DNA of 64,000 bases from Marinactinospora thermotolerans DSM 45154 (GTDB lineage: Bacteria > Actinomycetota > Actinomycetes > Streptosporangiales > Streptosporangiaceae), in NCBI RefSeq assembly GCF_900167435.1, contig NZ_FUWS01000009.1, positions 1 to 64,000 on the forward strand. Reading direction: 5' to 3'. Under the pieces are notes generated by a model that did not search any database, was not told the DNA's origin, and worked only from the letters and a program-made list of their open reading frames with translations. Positions within the stretch are counted from its first letter, which is position 1. Every line of letters begins with the position of its first letter. This document shows, in pieces, positions 33,401 to 42,508 of the stretch. A program made the translations under genes and the position numbers.

Positions 33401-33607
33401 GGTAAGGCGGGCTACGGTGACCGGGTACGCGAACAGCCCCAACGCCCCCTGGACGAGGACCCCGACCCGGCCTGGCCGGAGAAGATGGTGCGCGGCGTCG
33501 CCGACGGAATGTCCGGTTCGCGGTTCCAGGCCATCCCCAACCTCAACTGCGACTCTTGCGCGGTGCGGGCCAGCTGCCCGGCGCACAACGAGGGGCGGCG
33601 GACCTGA
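30461..33607 (+). CDS. adnA: Helicase-nuclease subunit AdnA
   Basis: UvrD-like motor fused to a RecB-like nuclease, 1048 residues, one half of the AdnAB double-strand-break resection machine of actinobacteria. Motor motifs: Walker A GPGTGKTTT near residue 42, Ia LTFGRKAAQELR, II VFVDEYQDTDPAQ, III VGDPDQSIYGFRGAD, V/VI TAHRAKGLEWDVV and LFYVAVTRARRRL. The nuclease active site is AVIVDIKTGGG near residue 930. A Cys in GFATCELRW plus CDSCAVRASC near the C-terminus form a four-Cys iron-sulfur clamp as in AddB. Start is GTG; it is followed by adnB in an operon. Confidence 0.92.
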   Translation: MSSSPYRLVRRARPPAAPPPLDDDQRRVVDHPSGPLLVLAGPGTGKTTTIVEAVVDRIERRAVDPARILVLTFGRKAAQELRERITARLGRTTREPLAMTFHGYAYALIRREFRLAGDQPPRLLSGPEQLMEVRELLSGEVLDGAGAWPERLRPALETRGFAEELRDFLMRAEERGLDADRLGGLGQDLRRDDWTAAGGFLARYTGRFDVAPVPTLNYAELVRIAANLLTDPEVQARERAAREIVFVDEYQDTDPAQEALLQALAGGGRDLVAVGDPDQSIYGFRGADVRNILDFPRRFPTVTGDPAPVVALRVGRRGGAALLAASRGVARRLPAAPSPGGGPVNAHRALVPAPEAPNGDVSVLVAESPAQEAAIVADTLRRAHLVDGVPWSRMAVLVRSATRQVPTLRRALMAAGVPVAVAGDDLPLAVEPLVRPMLLLIRCALRPASLDEASAHELLSSAFGDADSIALRRLGRALRQLELDSGGQRPAAVLLADALRDPRDLATIAPEVRAPAERVAALLELVRGRTAAGASAEEVLWAVWEASGLADRLSRASQAGGRRGAAADRDLDSVVALFESAARYCDRLPPGTPEGFLDDLEAQEIPADTLAEQAPTGEAVRVLTAHRAKGLEWDVVVVAGVQEGDWPDLRLRGSLLGVEQLVDTVAGFPENSGAAVASRLLDEERRLFYVAVTRARRRLVVTAVGGQDTDERPSRFLAELGAGEPERVTTGRRWLSLPALVADLRSVVTDPASPLPLRRAAAAHLARLADEGIRGADPGGWHALTEWSDDRPLVDEGSTIRVSPSQVEGFATCELRWLLENAVGASAAETSSALGKVVHAVAVLVAEGAGLEDVHRRMDAIWADLDFGGPWYADKMRERADGMVAKLLAWHETNPRELVATEEGFKVDIGGIEITGRVDRLERDERGRAVIVDIKTGGGRPKDDELARHPQLGVYQLAVLRSAFARLGLTEPGGAELVQVGKAGYGDRVREQPQRPLDEDPDPAWPEKMVRGVADGMSGSRFQAIPNLNCDSCAVRASCPAHNEGRRT

Positions 33608-33672
33608 ACCCGCGCCACCGCCCCGCCCCCGAACCCCTCGCCCCCACACCCCCGACCACGGACCGGGAGACG

Positions 33673-36600
33673 ATGTCCGACAACGAGACCGAGCCGACCA
33701 CGGCCCCACGCGGCCGTGACCTCACCCCCGCCGAGCTCGCCCGGCTGCTCGGCCAGCCCGAGCCGACCGCCGAGCAGGCCGCCGTCATCGCCGCGCCGCT
33801 CGGCCCCGGCGTCGTCGTCGCCGGCGCGGGCTCCGGCAAGAGCGAGACGATGGCCGCGCGGGTGGTGTGGCTGGTCGCCAACGGCCGGGTCCGCCCCGAG
33901 AACGTCCTCGGTCTCACCTTCACCCGCAAGGCCGCCGCGGAACTCGCCGAACGTGTCCGTAAACGGCTGGAACAGCTGCGCGCCACCGAGCAGGTGCCCG
34001 CCGAGCTCCTCGACGGCGAGCCCACCGTCTCCACCTACAACGCCTACGCCGCGCGGCTGGTCGGCGACCACGCGCTGCGCGAGGCCGTCGAACCCTCGAC
34101 GCGGCTCATCAGCCAGGCCCAGACATGGCAGCTCGCCTCGCGCATCGTGTCCTCCTACAACGGGCCGATGGACGCCATCGACGCGACGCCGGCGACGGTC
34201 ACCGAACGGATGCTGGCCCTGGCCGGCGAGCTCTCCGAGCACCTGCGCGCCCCCGACGACGTGCGTGGCGTCGGCGAGTGGCTGCACGGCCGCGCCGAGA
34301 CGCTGAAGAGGATCACGGCCAAGACACGTAACGTGCTCGCGACGCAGCGCCGCCGCGAGCAGCTGCTGCCCCTGGTGGAACGCTACGCCCGCGAGAAGGC
34401 CGCCCGCGAGGTCATGGACTACGGCGACCAGGTCGCCCTCGCCGCCCGCATCGCCCAGCGCCACGCCGAGGTCGGCATGATCGAGCGCAGCCGCTACCAC
34501 GTGGTCCTGCTCGACGAGTACCAGGACACCAGCCACGCCCAGCTCGTCCTGTTGCGCGCGCTGTTCGGCGACGGGCACCCGGTGACCGCGGTGGGCGACC
34601 CCTGCCAGTCCATCTACGGTTGGCGTGGGGCCAGCTCCGGCAACCTCACCGGCTTTCCCACCGACTTTCCCGAGTCCCCCGGCCGCCCCGCGCCGGTCCG
34701 CCAGCTCGCCACCAGCTTCCGCAACGGGGAGCGGGTCCTGGAGGTCGCCAAACGGATCTCCGCCGACCTGCGCGCCGAGGCGTCCTACGTGCCGGTGCTG
34801 CACCCGGGACCCGCCCGGCGCGGCCGGGGCGCGGTCACCTGCGCGCTGCTGCCGACCGAGTCCGACGAGGCCGAGTGGATCGCCCGTACCCTCCAGGCCG
34901 CCCTGGAGACGCCCGAACGGTTCGCCCCCGACGGGCGGGAGTGGCCCGAGGGGGAGGGACCCCGGCGCGTTAGCCCGGGGGACATCGCGGTCCTGTGCCG
35001 CAAACGGTCACAGTTCCCGCTGCTGCGCGAGACGCTGGAGCGGCACGGCATCCCCGTCGAGGTGGTCGGCCTGGGCGGGCTCATGACGGTGCCCGAGGTG
35101 CGCGACATCGTCGCGACCCTGCGGGTCCTGCACGATCCGGCCGCGGGCAACGAGCTCGCCCGGCTGCTCACCGGCCCGCGCTGGCGGATCGGCCCCCGCG
35201 ACCTGGTGGCCCTGGGCGAACGCGCGGCCCGGCTCGCCAGGGAGACCCGGCGCGACCTGCGCGACGGGGAGGACGGGGCCGAGCCGCCGCGCACCGACCT
35301 GCTGCGCCAGACCGTCGTGGACCTGACCGCCGAGAGCGGCAGCCTCGTCGACGCCCTGGACGACCTCGGCCCCGCCGACGCCTACTCCGCGACGGGCCAC
35401 GCCCGGTTGACGGAGCTGGCCGCCGAACTCGCCGCCCTGCGCCGCCTGGTCGCCCAGCCGCTGCCCGACCTCATCGGCGAGGTCGAGCGGGTCCTCGGCC
35501 TGGACATCGAGGTCGCCGCGCGGCCGGGGCGCGACCCGATCGCCGCGCGTGCCGACCTGGACGCCTTCATCGACGCCGCGGTCCGGTTCGTCGGCAACAG
35601 CGACGATCCGACACTCGGCGCCTTCCTGGCCTTCCTGCGCTCCGCCGAGGACGCCGAGAACGGCCTGGAGCCGGGCGAGCGGGTCGGCGGCGCCGACACG
35701 GTCAAGCTCATGACCATGCACGCGGCCAAGGGACTGCAGTGGCCGATCGTGGTCGTCCCCGGTCTGTGCGGGGGCAAGCACCCCCTGTTCCCCGGGAAGC
35801 CGCGGGGCAAGGGCGCGTGGATCAACAACGAGCGGCAGCTCCCCTTCCCGCTGCGCGGGGACGCCGCGGGACTGCCCAAGCTCCACGATGTCGACCCCAA
35901 GAGCATCACCGCCTTCGTCGAGGCCGACGAGGCGCGCCATCTCATGGAGGAGCGGCGGCTGGCCTATGTCGCGGTCACCCGCGCCTCCTACGCGCTGCTG
36001 TGCACCGGACACTGGTGGGGCAGCAGCGGCACCACGCCGCGCGGCCCCTCGATCTTCCTGGAGGAGGTCCGCGCGGTGTGCGAGGCGGGCGCCGGCCGCG
36101 TCGCCGAATGGGCGCCGCCGCCCGAGGAGGACGAGACCAACCCCAACCTGGCCGAGGTCGTCCCGGTGTCCTGGCCGCAGACCCCCGCCGACTACGACGG
36201 CGCGAGCGCCGAACGCCACCGCGGCATCGTCGCCGGCGCCGAACTCGTCCGGCGGGCCGGGGAGGGCGAGGGGGCCAGGTGGCTGGAGAGCCTGGACCGC
36301 GCCCAACTGCCACCGGCCATACGACGCCGCCTGGAGGGGTGGGCGCGTGACACCGAGCTGCTGTTGGCCGAGCACGCCGCGAACGAGCCCTCCGACGGCA
36401 CCATCCCGGTCGAGCTGCCCGCGCACCTGTCGGTGTCCTCCCTGGTGACCCTCGCCCGCGACCCGGCCGCGCTGGCGCGCCGGATCCGCCGCCCGATGCC
36501 CCGCCCGCCCGCCCCGCACACCCGCCGCGGCACCGCGTTCCACGCCTGGTTGGAGCAGCGGTTCGGCCAGGACAGCCTGATCGGCCCCGAGGAGCTGCCG

Positions 36601-37023
36601 GGCGCCGCTGACGAGACCGCCGGGGGCGACGAGGAGCTGGCGGAGCTGCGTCGATTGTTCGAGGAGAGCGAGTGGGCCGGCCGGGTCCCCCTCGACGTCG
36701 AGGTGAGGTTCGAGACGGTCATCGGTGACCGGCTCATCCGGGGCCGGATGGACGCGGTCTTCCACGACAGCGAACGCGACCACTACGACGTCGTGGACTG
36801 GAAGACCGGACGCCCGCCCGGCACCGAGCGGGAGCGGCGGGCGGTGGCGGTGCAGCTCGCCGCCTACCGTCTCGCCTGGTCGCGCATTCGCGACGTCCCA
36901 TTGGAGAACGTGCGCGCCGCGTTCCACTACGTGCGCGCCGGCCTGACGGTCCGGCCCGCCGACCTCCTCGACGCCGAGGGGCTGGCCGCGCTCATCGAGC
37001 GGGTCCCCGACGTGGACGCCTGA
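33673..37023 (+). CDS. adnB: Helicase-nuclease subunit AdnB
   Basis: Second subunit of AdnAB, 1116 residues from ATG 33673 (GGGAGA site; upstream frame overlaps adnA). Motor: GAGSGKSETMAARV, LTFTRKAAAELAERV, LLDEYQDTSHAQ, VGDPCQSIYGWRGAS, MTMHAAKGLQWPIVV, LAYVAVTRASYAL. The C-terminal RecB nuclease shows HTRRGTAFHAWLEQRF, a metal-binding region and YDVVDWKTGRPPG. Unlike AdnA it has no C-terminal Cys cluster. In mycobacteria the AdnB motor is the main translocase. Gene order ATL-adnA-adnB mirrors Rv3204-Rv3202c-Rv3201c. Confidence 0.93.
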   Translation: MSDNETEPTTAPRGRDLTPAELARLLGQPEPTAEQAAVIAAPLGPGVVVAGAGSGKSETMAARVVWLVANGRVRPENVLGLTFTRKAAAELAERVRKRLEQLRATEQVPAELLDGEPTVSTYNAYAARLVGDHALREAVEPSTRLISQAQTWQLASRIVSSYNGPMDAIDATPATVTERMLALAGELSEHLRAPDDVRGVGEWLHGRAETLKRITAKTRNVLATQRRREQLLPLVERYAREKAAREVMDYGDQVALAARIAQRHAEVGMIERSRYHVVLLDEYQDTSHAQLVLLRALFGDGHPVTAVGDPCQSIYGWRGASSGNLTGFPTDFPESPGRPAPVRQLATSFRNGERVLEVAKRISADLRAEASYVPVLHPGPARRGRGAVTCALLPTESDEAEWIARTLQAALETPERFAPDGREWPEGEGPRRVSPGDIAVLCRKRSQFPLLRETLERHGIPVEVVGLGGLMTVPEVRDIVATLRVLHDPAAGNELARLLTGPRWRIGPRDLVALGERAARLARETRRDLRDGEDGAEPPRTDLLRQTVVDLTAESGSLVDALDDLGPADAYSATGHARLTELAAELAALRRLVAQPLPDLIGEVERVLGLDIEVAARPGRDPIAARADLDAFIDAAVRFVGNSDDPTLGAFLAFLRSAEDAENGLEPGERVGGADTVKLMTMHAAKGLQWPIVVVPGLCGGKHPLFPGKPRGKGAWINNERQLPFPLRGDAAGLPKLHDVDPKSITAFVEADEARHLMEERRLAYVAVTRASYALLCTGHWWGSSGTTPRGPSIFLEEVRAVCEAGAGRVAEWAPPPEEDETNPNLAEVVPVSWPQTPADYDGASAERHRGIVAGAELVRRAGEGEGARWLESLDRAQLPPAIRRRLEGWARDTELLLAEHAANEPSDGTIPVELPAHLSVSSLVTLARDPAALARRIRRPMPRPPAPHTRRGTAFHAWLEQRFGQDSLIGPEELPGAADETAGGDEELAELRRLFEESEWAGRVPLDVEVRFETVIGDRLIRGRMDAVFHDSERDHYDVVDWKTGRPPGTERERRAVAVQLAAYRLAWSRIRDVPLENVRAAFHYVRAGLTVRPADLLDAEGLAALIERVPDVDA

Positions 37024-37042
37024 CCCGTGCCCGCCCGACCGC

Positions 37043-38338
37043 TCAGATCACCACCAGGGCGAACGCCGTGAACCCCACGGCGGCCAGCGCCACCACCGCG
37101 CGCGGCCCGGCCCGGCCCAGGACGGTGCGCTCCCACGGCCCCTCGAACCGGCGCGCGGCCACCGTCACCGCCACCAGCAGCGCGGCCAGCACCGGCAGCC
37201 ACGACAGGCGGGCCGCGATCCACTCCGGCCCCGACGGCGTGGAGGTCAGCCCCGGTACCACGCCGACGCCCGACGCCGCGGTCGCCGTCAGCACCAGCAC
37301 GCCCTGGTGCCAGCAGAACACCGTCATCGCCGCCAGGTTGAGCGCGGCCACGGCGGCCCACAGCGGCGGACGGCGCAGCAGCCGCTCCAGCCGTTCGCGC
37401 GCGAGCACCGCCACCCCGATCTGCGCCGCGGCCAGCGAGGGGACGAACAGCGACGGCGGGTTGGCGTTGCCGCGTTCGGCGCCGGGAACCCCCACCGCGC
37501 TCACCGGGTAGTCCAGCGGCCCCACCAGCACCACCAGGCCGGCCGCGCCGACCACCAGCAGCGTCCACGCCGCGCGGCGGCCCACCCCGCCCCGCGCCCA
37601 CGCCACGCCGACCTGGTAGGAGAACAGCCAGGCCGGCAGGATCGTGAGGAGACCCACCCAGGCGGGGACGGCCTCCCGCCAGGGACCGAAACGGGCGAGG
37701 TCGACCGCCGCCACGACCGCGAGCGGCGCCACGACGGCGGCGAGCCCCCAACGCCGGTCCGCGGCCACGACCACGGAGGTCGACGCGGTGATCGCCGCGT
37801 ACACCACGATGAACCACATCGGCTGCACGACGAGCAGGGCCGCGGTGCGCAGCGTCTGGTCCGCGACGCCGGCCGCGGCGAACAGCCCGGTGAGCACCCC
37901 CCACACCGCCGCCGTGAACACCAGCGGACGGGTCAGCCGCACCACCCGGGCCCGCACCCAGGCGCCGGTGGTGCTCCCACGCTCCCGCGCCCGGGCCAGG
38001 CCGCGCGCCGACACGTAGCCGCCCACCAGGAAGAACAGGCCCAGCGCCTGGAAGATCCAGCTCAGCGGCGCCAGGGCCGGCATGTCCCGCAGCGGGCTGG
38101 CCACCCGCAGCCCGCCGTCGGCCCACACCACCGGCGCGGTCACCAGCCAGTGGCCGGACACCACGCAGCAGACGGCGAACGCCCGTATCCCGTCGACGGC
38201 GCGTTCCCGCCCGGTCGGGGTGGCCCGCCCGATCCGCTCCACCACGCCGTGGAGGAGCGCCCGGACGCCGGAACGGGCGCCCCGGGCGCCGGTACCGCGC
38301 CGGCAGGGCATCGGCGGTTCCCCCTTCGCGGCGGTCAC
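37043..38338 (-). CDS. Acyltransferase 3-family membrane protein
   Basis: Multi-pass protein of 431 residues. After a cytoplasmic N-terminus it has RAVDGIRAFAVCCVVSGHWL, the RxxDxxR-His start of the acyltransferase 3 fold, then LGLFFLVGGYVSARGL and about ten membrane helices, including MTVFCWHQGVLVL. The family transfers acyl groups to extracytoplasmic carbohydrates, peptides or antibiotics. GTG start overlaps the stop of the hydrolase gene (GTGA at 38335-38338), so the two probably act together, perhaps on a surface glycan or ester. Confidence 0.85.
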   Translation of the reverse strand: MTAAKGEPPMPCRRGTGARGARSGVRALLHGVVERIGRATPTGRERAVDGIRAFAVCCVVSGHWLVTAPVVWADGGLRVASPLRDMPALAPLSWIFQALGLFFLVGGYVSARGLARARERGSTTGAWVRARVVRLTRPLVFTAAVWGVLTGLFAAAGVADQTLRTAALLVVQPMWFIVVYAAITASTSVVVAADRRWGLAAVVAPLAVVAAVDLARFGPWREAVPAWVGLLTILPAWLFSYQVGVAWARGGVGRRAAWTLLVVGAAGLVVLVGPLDYPVSAVGVPGAERGNANPPSLFVPSLAAAQIGVAVLARERLERLLRRPPLWAAVAALNLAAMTVFCWHQGVLVLTATAASGVGVVPGLTSTPSGPEWIAARLSWLPVLAALLVAVTVAARRFEGPWERTVLGRAGPRAVVALAAVGFTAFALVVI

Positions 38339-39174
38339 GAGCGGGCCGGGGTGACCGAGGAGAGGTCGCCGAGCACGACGCGCGCCACGTTCGCCAGCGA
38401 CTCGCTTCCCGGTTGGTAGTAGGACTCATGCCCACTGATCGGCCCCGAGGCGACCACCCGGGCCGGCGAATCCGGGGCCATCGGATCGGCGCCCAGGCCG
38501 ATCGGGCCGAGCGAGAGCGAGGGGACGAACCGGATCCAGTCGTCGGGAGCGCGCACCGACCACACCCGCGCCCGCACGTCGGCGACCGAGCCCACCCCCA
38601 GGCCGGGCGCCGCCAGGGCCACCACCTCGTCGGCGACCCCCGCCTCCCGCGCGGCCAGACCGCACACCACGGCCCCGTAGCTGTGGCAGACCAGGCTGAC
38701 CCGGGCGTCGGCGGGCAGTTCCCGGCGCAACCGGGCGAGCTCCCGCGCCCCCTCACGGGCGGGTACCAGGGTCACCGCGTCGGGGAAGGCGTCCTGGGGA
38801 GCCCGATAGCCCAGCCACGCCACCACCGCCACCTCGGCCCCGGGACGCTGCCGGCGCAGCTCCTCCCACAGGGCCCGCGCGTTGGCCAGTGGAGCGGTGC
38901 CGGGATGTTCGGGATTGTCGCGGAAGACGTCGCGGTTCTGGCCGCTGCCCGGCACGATCACGGCCACCGCGTCGGCGCCGTCGAGGTCGCCCAGCACCTC
39001 GACGATCCGCCCGCCCTCGGGGTCGTCGGCGAGCAGCAGGCGTCCCCCGACCGTCCGGGCCTCATAGCGCAGCGGTTCCACGGGGTCGGCCGGCGCGGCC
39101 GGGCGCAGCCAGGCGGCACCGCATCCCAGGAAGGCCGCCACGGCCGCCAGCAGGGTGAGCAGGCGTGTAGTCAT
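38335..39174 (-). CDS. Alpha/beta hydrolase, DUF1023-like, exported or membrane-anchored
   Basis: Hydrolase of 279 residues with an N-terminal hydrophobic segment (LLTLLAAVAAFLGCGAAWL) that may be a signal or anchor. Hallmarks of the DUF1023 group are VIVPGSGQNRDVF, WLGYRAPQD and the nucleophile elbow CHSYGAVV; His lies near SGHESYY. DUF1023 enzymes are common in mycelial actinomycetes with unknown substrates. It precedes and overlaps the acyltransferase gene. A 43-base palindrome lies upstream. Confidence 0.85.
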   Translation of the reverse strand: MTTRLLTLLAAVAAFLGCGAAWLRPAAPADPVEPLRYEARTVGGRLLLADDPEGGRIVEVLGDLDGADAVAVIVPGSGQNRDVFRDNPEHPGTAPLANARALWEELRRQRPGAEVAVVAWLGYRAPQDAFPDAVTLVPAREGARELARLRRELPADARVSLVCHSYGAVVCGLAAREAGVADEVVALAAPGLGVGSVADVRARVWSVRAPDDWIRFVPSLSLGPIGLGADPMAPDSPARVVASGPISGHESYYQPGSESLANVARVVLGDLSSVTPARS

Positions 39175-39233
39175 GGCCCCGACGCTAGGAATCGGGAGGC
39201 CGCCCGGTCGTCCCCTCGTGGAGGGGGTCGGCG

Positions 39234-39276
39234 GGTCACCCGTGAGGGTGAGGGACCCTCACCCTCACGGGTGACC
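39234..39276 (-). terminator. Perfect 43-base palindromic hairpin
   Basis: Arms 39234-39254 and 39256-39276 are perfectly complementary, 21 bases each, around a single A (in practice a shorter stem with a 3-5 base loop). It begins 5 bases after the response regulator stop, so it most likely terminates the two-component operon. It also sits 60 bases upstream of the hydrolase start and could serve as an operator there. Confidence 0.75.
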
Positions 39277-39281
39277 GAGGG

Positions 39282-39935
39282 TCAGGCGAGCCCATTCTCG
39301 TAGCAGAACACCACGGCCTGGGTGCGGTCGCGCAGCCCCAGCTTCATCAGGATCCGCCCGACGTGGGTCTTGACCGTCTGCTCCGACAGGAACAGCTCCG
39401 TGGCGATCTCGGCGTTGGACAGGCCCCGCGCGATCTGCCGCAGCACGTCCACCTCGCGTGGGGTGAGCTGGTCGAACGCCTGCGGCCGGGCGTGGATGCG
39501 CTCGCGCCGACGCCGGGCGATGTCGCCGATCAGCCGCCTGGTCACCGACGGGGCGAGCAGCGCGTCGCCGCGGGCCACGACCCGCACGGCGGTCCGCAGG
39601 TCCTCCACCGGGGCGTCCTTGAGGAGGAAGCCGCTCGCGCCGGCGCCCAGCGCCTCGTAGACGTACTCGTCCAGGTCGAACGTCGTCAGCACGAGCACCC
39701 GGGGGCCGGTCCCGTCCGCCTCGGTGATCTCGCGGGTGGCGGCCAGGCCGTCCAGCACCGGCATGCGCACGTCCATGACGACCACGTCGGGACGGTGCTC
39801 GCGGGCCAGGTCGACGGCCTCACGGCCGTCGGCGGCCTGCCCCACGACGTCGATGTCGGCGGCGGCGTCGAGCAGCGTGGCGATGCCGTCGCGCACCATG
39901 GCCTGGTCGTCGGCGACGATGACGGTGATGGGCAC
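39282..39935 (-). CDS. NarL-type response regulator of a PspC-kinase system
   Basis: Response regulator of 217 residues: receiver with IVADDQAMVRDGI, phospho-Asp in DVVVMDVRMPVLDG and Lys in FLLKDAPVEDL; LuxR-type helix-turn-helix LTPREVDVLRQIARGLSNAE and LFLSEQTVKTHVGRI. It lies 58 bases downstream of the kinase gene on the same strand and should be its partner. Confidence 0.93.
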   Translation of the reverse strand: MPITVIVADDQAMVRDGIATLLDAAADIDVVGQAADGREAVDLAREHRPDVVVMDVRMPVLDGLAATREITEADGTGPRVLVLTTFDLDEYVYEALGAGASGFLLKDAPVEDLRTAVRVVARGDALLAPSVTRRLIGDIARRRRERIHARPQAFDQLTPREVDVLRQIARGLSNAEIATELFLSEQTVKTHVGRILMKLGLRDRTQAVVFCYENGLA

Positions 39936-39993
39936 GGCGTTCAGCCTAGTGCGCGGGGTCGGGCCGCGCGGACTCCGGCGCGGACCGGCCGGC

Positions 39994-42312
39994 TCACTCC
40001 CCGCCGTCCATGGGGAGCCGCGCGACCACTTCGAACCCGCCCTCCGGCAGCGGACCGGCGCGCAGCGTCCCGCCGAGCATCGCCACCCGCTCGCGCATGC
40101 CCACGAGACCGTGTCCGCCCACGTCGGCGGCCGGCCGCGGGCCCGGTCCCCCCGCGTCGTTGACGACGCGGACCACGATCTGGCCGTCGTCCTCCTCCAC
40201 TGTGACCCGCACCGGCGCGCCGGGGGCGTGGCGGCCGGCGTTGCTCAGCGACTCCTGCACGATCCGGTACACCGACAGGCCCACGGTCTCGGAGGGTTCG
40301 GCGGACAGCCCGGACACGCGCGCCCGCACCGGCACCCCGGCCTGCCGGGCGCCCTCGACCAGGTCGCCGATGTCGGACAGGCCCGGCTGCGGCGCGCGCT
40401 CGGCGTCCTCGGCCTCCTCGCGCAGCAGCCCCACGACCCGGCGCATCTCCACCAGCGCCTCGCGCGCGGCGTCGCGGATCGTGTGGAAGGTGCCCGCGGC
40501 GGCCGGGGACAGGTCCGGGTACTTGTAGGGGGCGGCCTCCGCCTGGATGGCGATCATCGACATGTGGTGGGACACGACGTCGTGGAGTTCCCGCGCGATG
40601 CGCGAACGCTCCTCCAGCACGGCCTGGCGGGCCCGGTCCCGGCGGCGCAGCGCGCTCTCCTGGGCGAGGTCGCGCTGGGCCGCGCGCCGGCCGCGGACGT
40701 TGTGGCCGAAGGCGAGGACCCCGACGACCGCGACGGAGATCCACAGCGCCTGCGCCACCGGGGCGGCGACGAACAGGCACGCCGACAAGATGTCGGCCAC
40801 CACGGTGACGGCGCCGACCCCGACCGTGGTCCTGCCGGGATAGGCCAGCGCCACCAGGTACAGGACCGGGACCAGCGCGAGCAGGACGGCGATCGGCCAC
40901 GGCCACAGCACGGTGGGGGACATCCCCCCGGGCACGCTGGGGGGCAGGGAGGTCCCCACAAGGGCGTAGGCCACCAGGGTCGCCAGCAGGCCGCCGGCCA
41001 TGAACCTCCAGGCCAGCAGCGGCGAACGGGGGAGCAGCGCGATCGGCATCCCGGTGACCAGGCCCGACACCACCGCCACGGGAACGGGCAGGCCCAGCAT
41101 CCCCGTGGCCTGCACGGCGGCGGTCGAGGCCGTCGCGGCGCCCAGCCCGAACAGCAGGAACCAGGCGGCCGACCGGCGCGCCCACACAGCGTCCCGCCGC
41201 TCCTCGGGGTCCTCGCCCGGGGGCCGCTCCCCGGGCAGCAGCAACCACAGCAGCAGGTACAGCGGGACGCCGACGACGGCCCACAGCGGGACCGCGAACA
41301 GCGCGCGCACGGCGGTCAGCGCCCGGGGGGAGCGTCCTCCGGCCAGGGCGCGGCACACGCCGGCGACCAGGCGCCCCTCCAACGGCCGGACCGGTCCTCG
41401 GGGGAGCCGCAGCGTCACCTCCGGCCGTGGCAGGGGCCGCCACACGGCGTCGAGCACCCCGTCCCACAGGGGGACGGGGGCGCGGGGCGGCCGGTGCGCC
41501 CGGACGGTCCCCCGGGAGATGCCCGTCTCCTCGCGGCGCACCCGCATGTTGTCGCCGGCGACCAGCACACCGACCAGCACCGCCGACGTCCACACGACCG
41601 CAGCGGGCGGCGCCGCGAACAGCAGCGTGTAGCAGGGGAGGACGAGGACCAGCGTCCAGGCGCCGACGGCGACCACCACCGGACGCGGGTGGCGCGCCGC
41701 CACCGCGTAGAGCACGGGCAGGTAGGCGACGATCACCGCGACGGGGAAGGGGACGTCCACGCCGGTCGCGCCCGCCCCCCACAGCAGCAGGAGCACGGCC
41801 ACCACGCCCACGGTCATCGACCGCCAGGTCAGCAGGGCCGACCGGGGGAGGGTGAGCAGGGACGATCCCAGGAACAGGCCCGCGAGCAGCGCGCGGATCT
41901 CGGGGAGGCCGAAGTCGATGAGCTGCACCGCCGAGAAGAGGGCCAGAACGCCCGCGGCGACCGCGAGGAACAGCTGCCGGTTCGCCCGCCCCCGGCCGCC
42001 CGCCGGTGCCGGCCCGGCCGTACGCACCAGCCACGCCACCGGGTAGAGCAGCGCCGGAAGCACCAGCAGGACCGTCGCCAACCGCACCGCGCCCGGTCGC
42101 CACCCCCGGCGTTCGGCGATCCCCGCGCAGACGCCGCCGAGCACGGGGTCGGTGCCGGGCGGGTCCGGCGCGGGCAGGCACGCCACCTCCGAGGTGGGCG
42201 CCCACGCCGCCGCGCGCAGCGCGCGGATCGCCCGGCGCGCCGTGTCCACGGGCGGGGCCGACCGCCTCCCGTCCTCCCCGCCGTCCGGCGGGACCGTTCC
42301 TCCGCCCATCAC
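39994..42312 (-). CDS. Sensor histidine kinase with two PspC domains
   Basis: NarX-type membrane kinase of 772 residues. A first PspC domain lies at about residues 54-98 (DPVLGGVCAGIAERRGWRPG) followed by several membrane helices. A second PspC-like domain (about 318-365, GRLVAGVCRALAGGRSPRAL, then YLLLWLLLPGE) is followed by another set of helices, so the sensor half looks internally duplicated. The HisKA_3 dimerisation domain has EERSRIARELHDVVSHHMSM with the phospho-His near residue 555. The HATPase has VQESLSNAGRHA and GGHGLVGMRERVAML. PspC modules usually monitor envelope stress. Confidence 0.9.
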   Translation of the reverse strand: MMGGGTVPPDGGEDGRRSAPPVDTARRAIRALRAAAWAPTSEVACLPAPDPPGTDPVLGGVCAGIAERRGWRPGAVRLATVLLVLPALLYPVAWLVRTAGPAPAGGRGRANRQLFLAVAAGVLALFSAVQLIDFGLPEIRALLAGLFLGSSLLTLPRSALLTWRSMTVGVVAVLLLLWGAGATGVDVPFPVAVIVAYLPVLYAVAARHPRPVVVAVGAWTLVLVLPCYTLLFAAPPAAVVWTSAVLVGVLVAGDNMRVRREETGISRGTVRAHRPPRAPVPLWDGVLDAVWRPLPRPEVTLRLPRGPVRPLEGRLVAGVCRALAGGRSPRALTAVRALFAVPLWAVVGVPLYLLLWLLLPGERPPGEDPEERRDAVWARRSAAWFLLFGLGAATASTAAVQATGMLGLPVPVAVVSGLVTGMPIALLPRSPLLAWRFMAGGLLATLVAYALVGTSLPPSVPGGMSPTVLWPWPIAVLLALVPVLYLVALAYPGRTTVGVGAVTVVADILSACLFVAAPVAQALWISVAVVGVLAFGHNVRGRRAAQRDLAQESALRRRDRARQAVLEERSRIARELHDVVSHHMSMIAIQAEAAPYKYPDLSPAAAGTFHTIRDAAREALVEMRRVVGLLREEAEDAERAPQPGLSDIGDLVEGARQAGVPVRARVSGLSAEPSETVGLSVYRIVQESLSNAGRHAPGAPVRVTVEEDDGQIVVRVVNDAGGPGPRPAADVGGHGLVGMRERVAMLGGTLRAGPLPEGGFEVVARLPMDGGE

Positions 42313-42508
42313 CCACCCGCAGGATCGACCGTGTTACGCGCCCACCCTAGGTCGCGCGGCGCCCTTCCACGCGGATCCCCGGGGCGAGGCCCCGTTCCGG
42401 GGGCGACGTCGGGCCCGCCGTGCCGGACGCGGGGGCCGAGAATGGGACGGAACGGCATTAGGCTCATTTATGGTCAACAGAAAAGTACGGAAGGGGTCGG
42501 TCCGCCAA

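Noticed and set aside
33556-33672. Extended N-terminus for AdnB
   Set aside because: Would overlap adnA and add a Pro-rich tail; ATG 33673 has a ribosome-binding site and fits family length.
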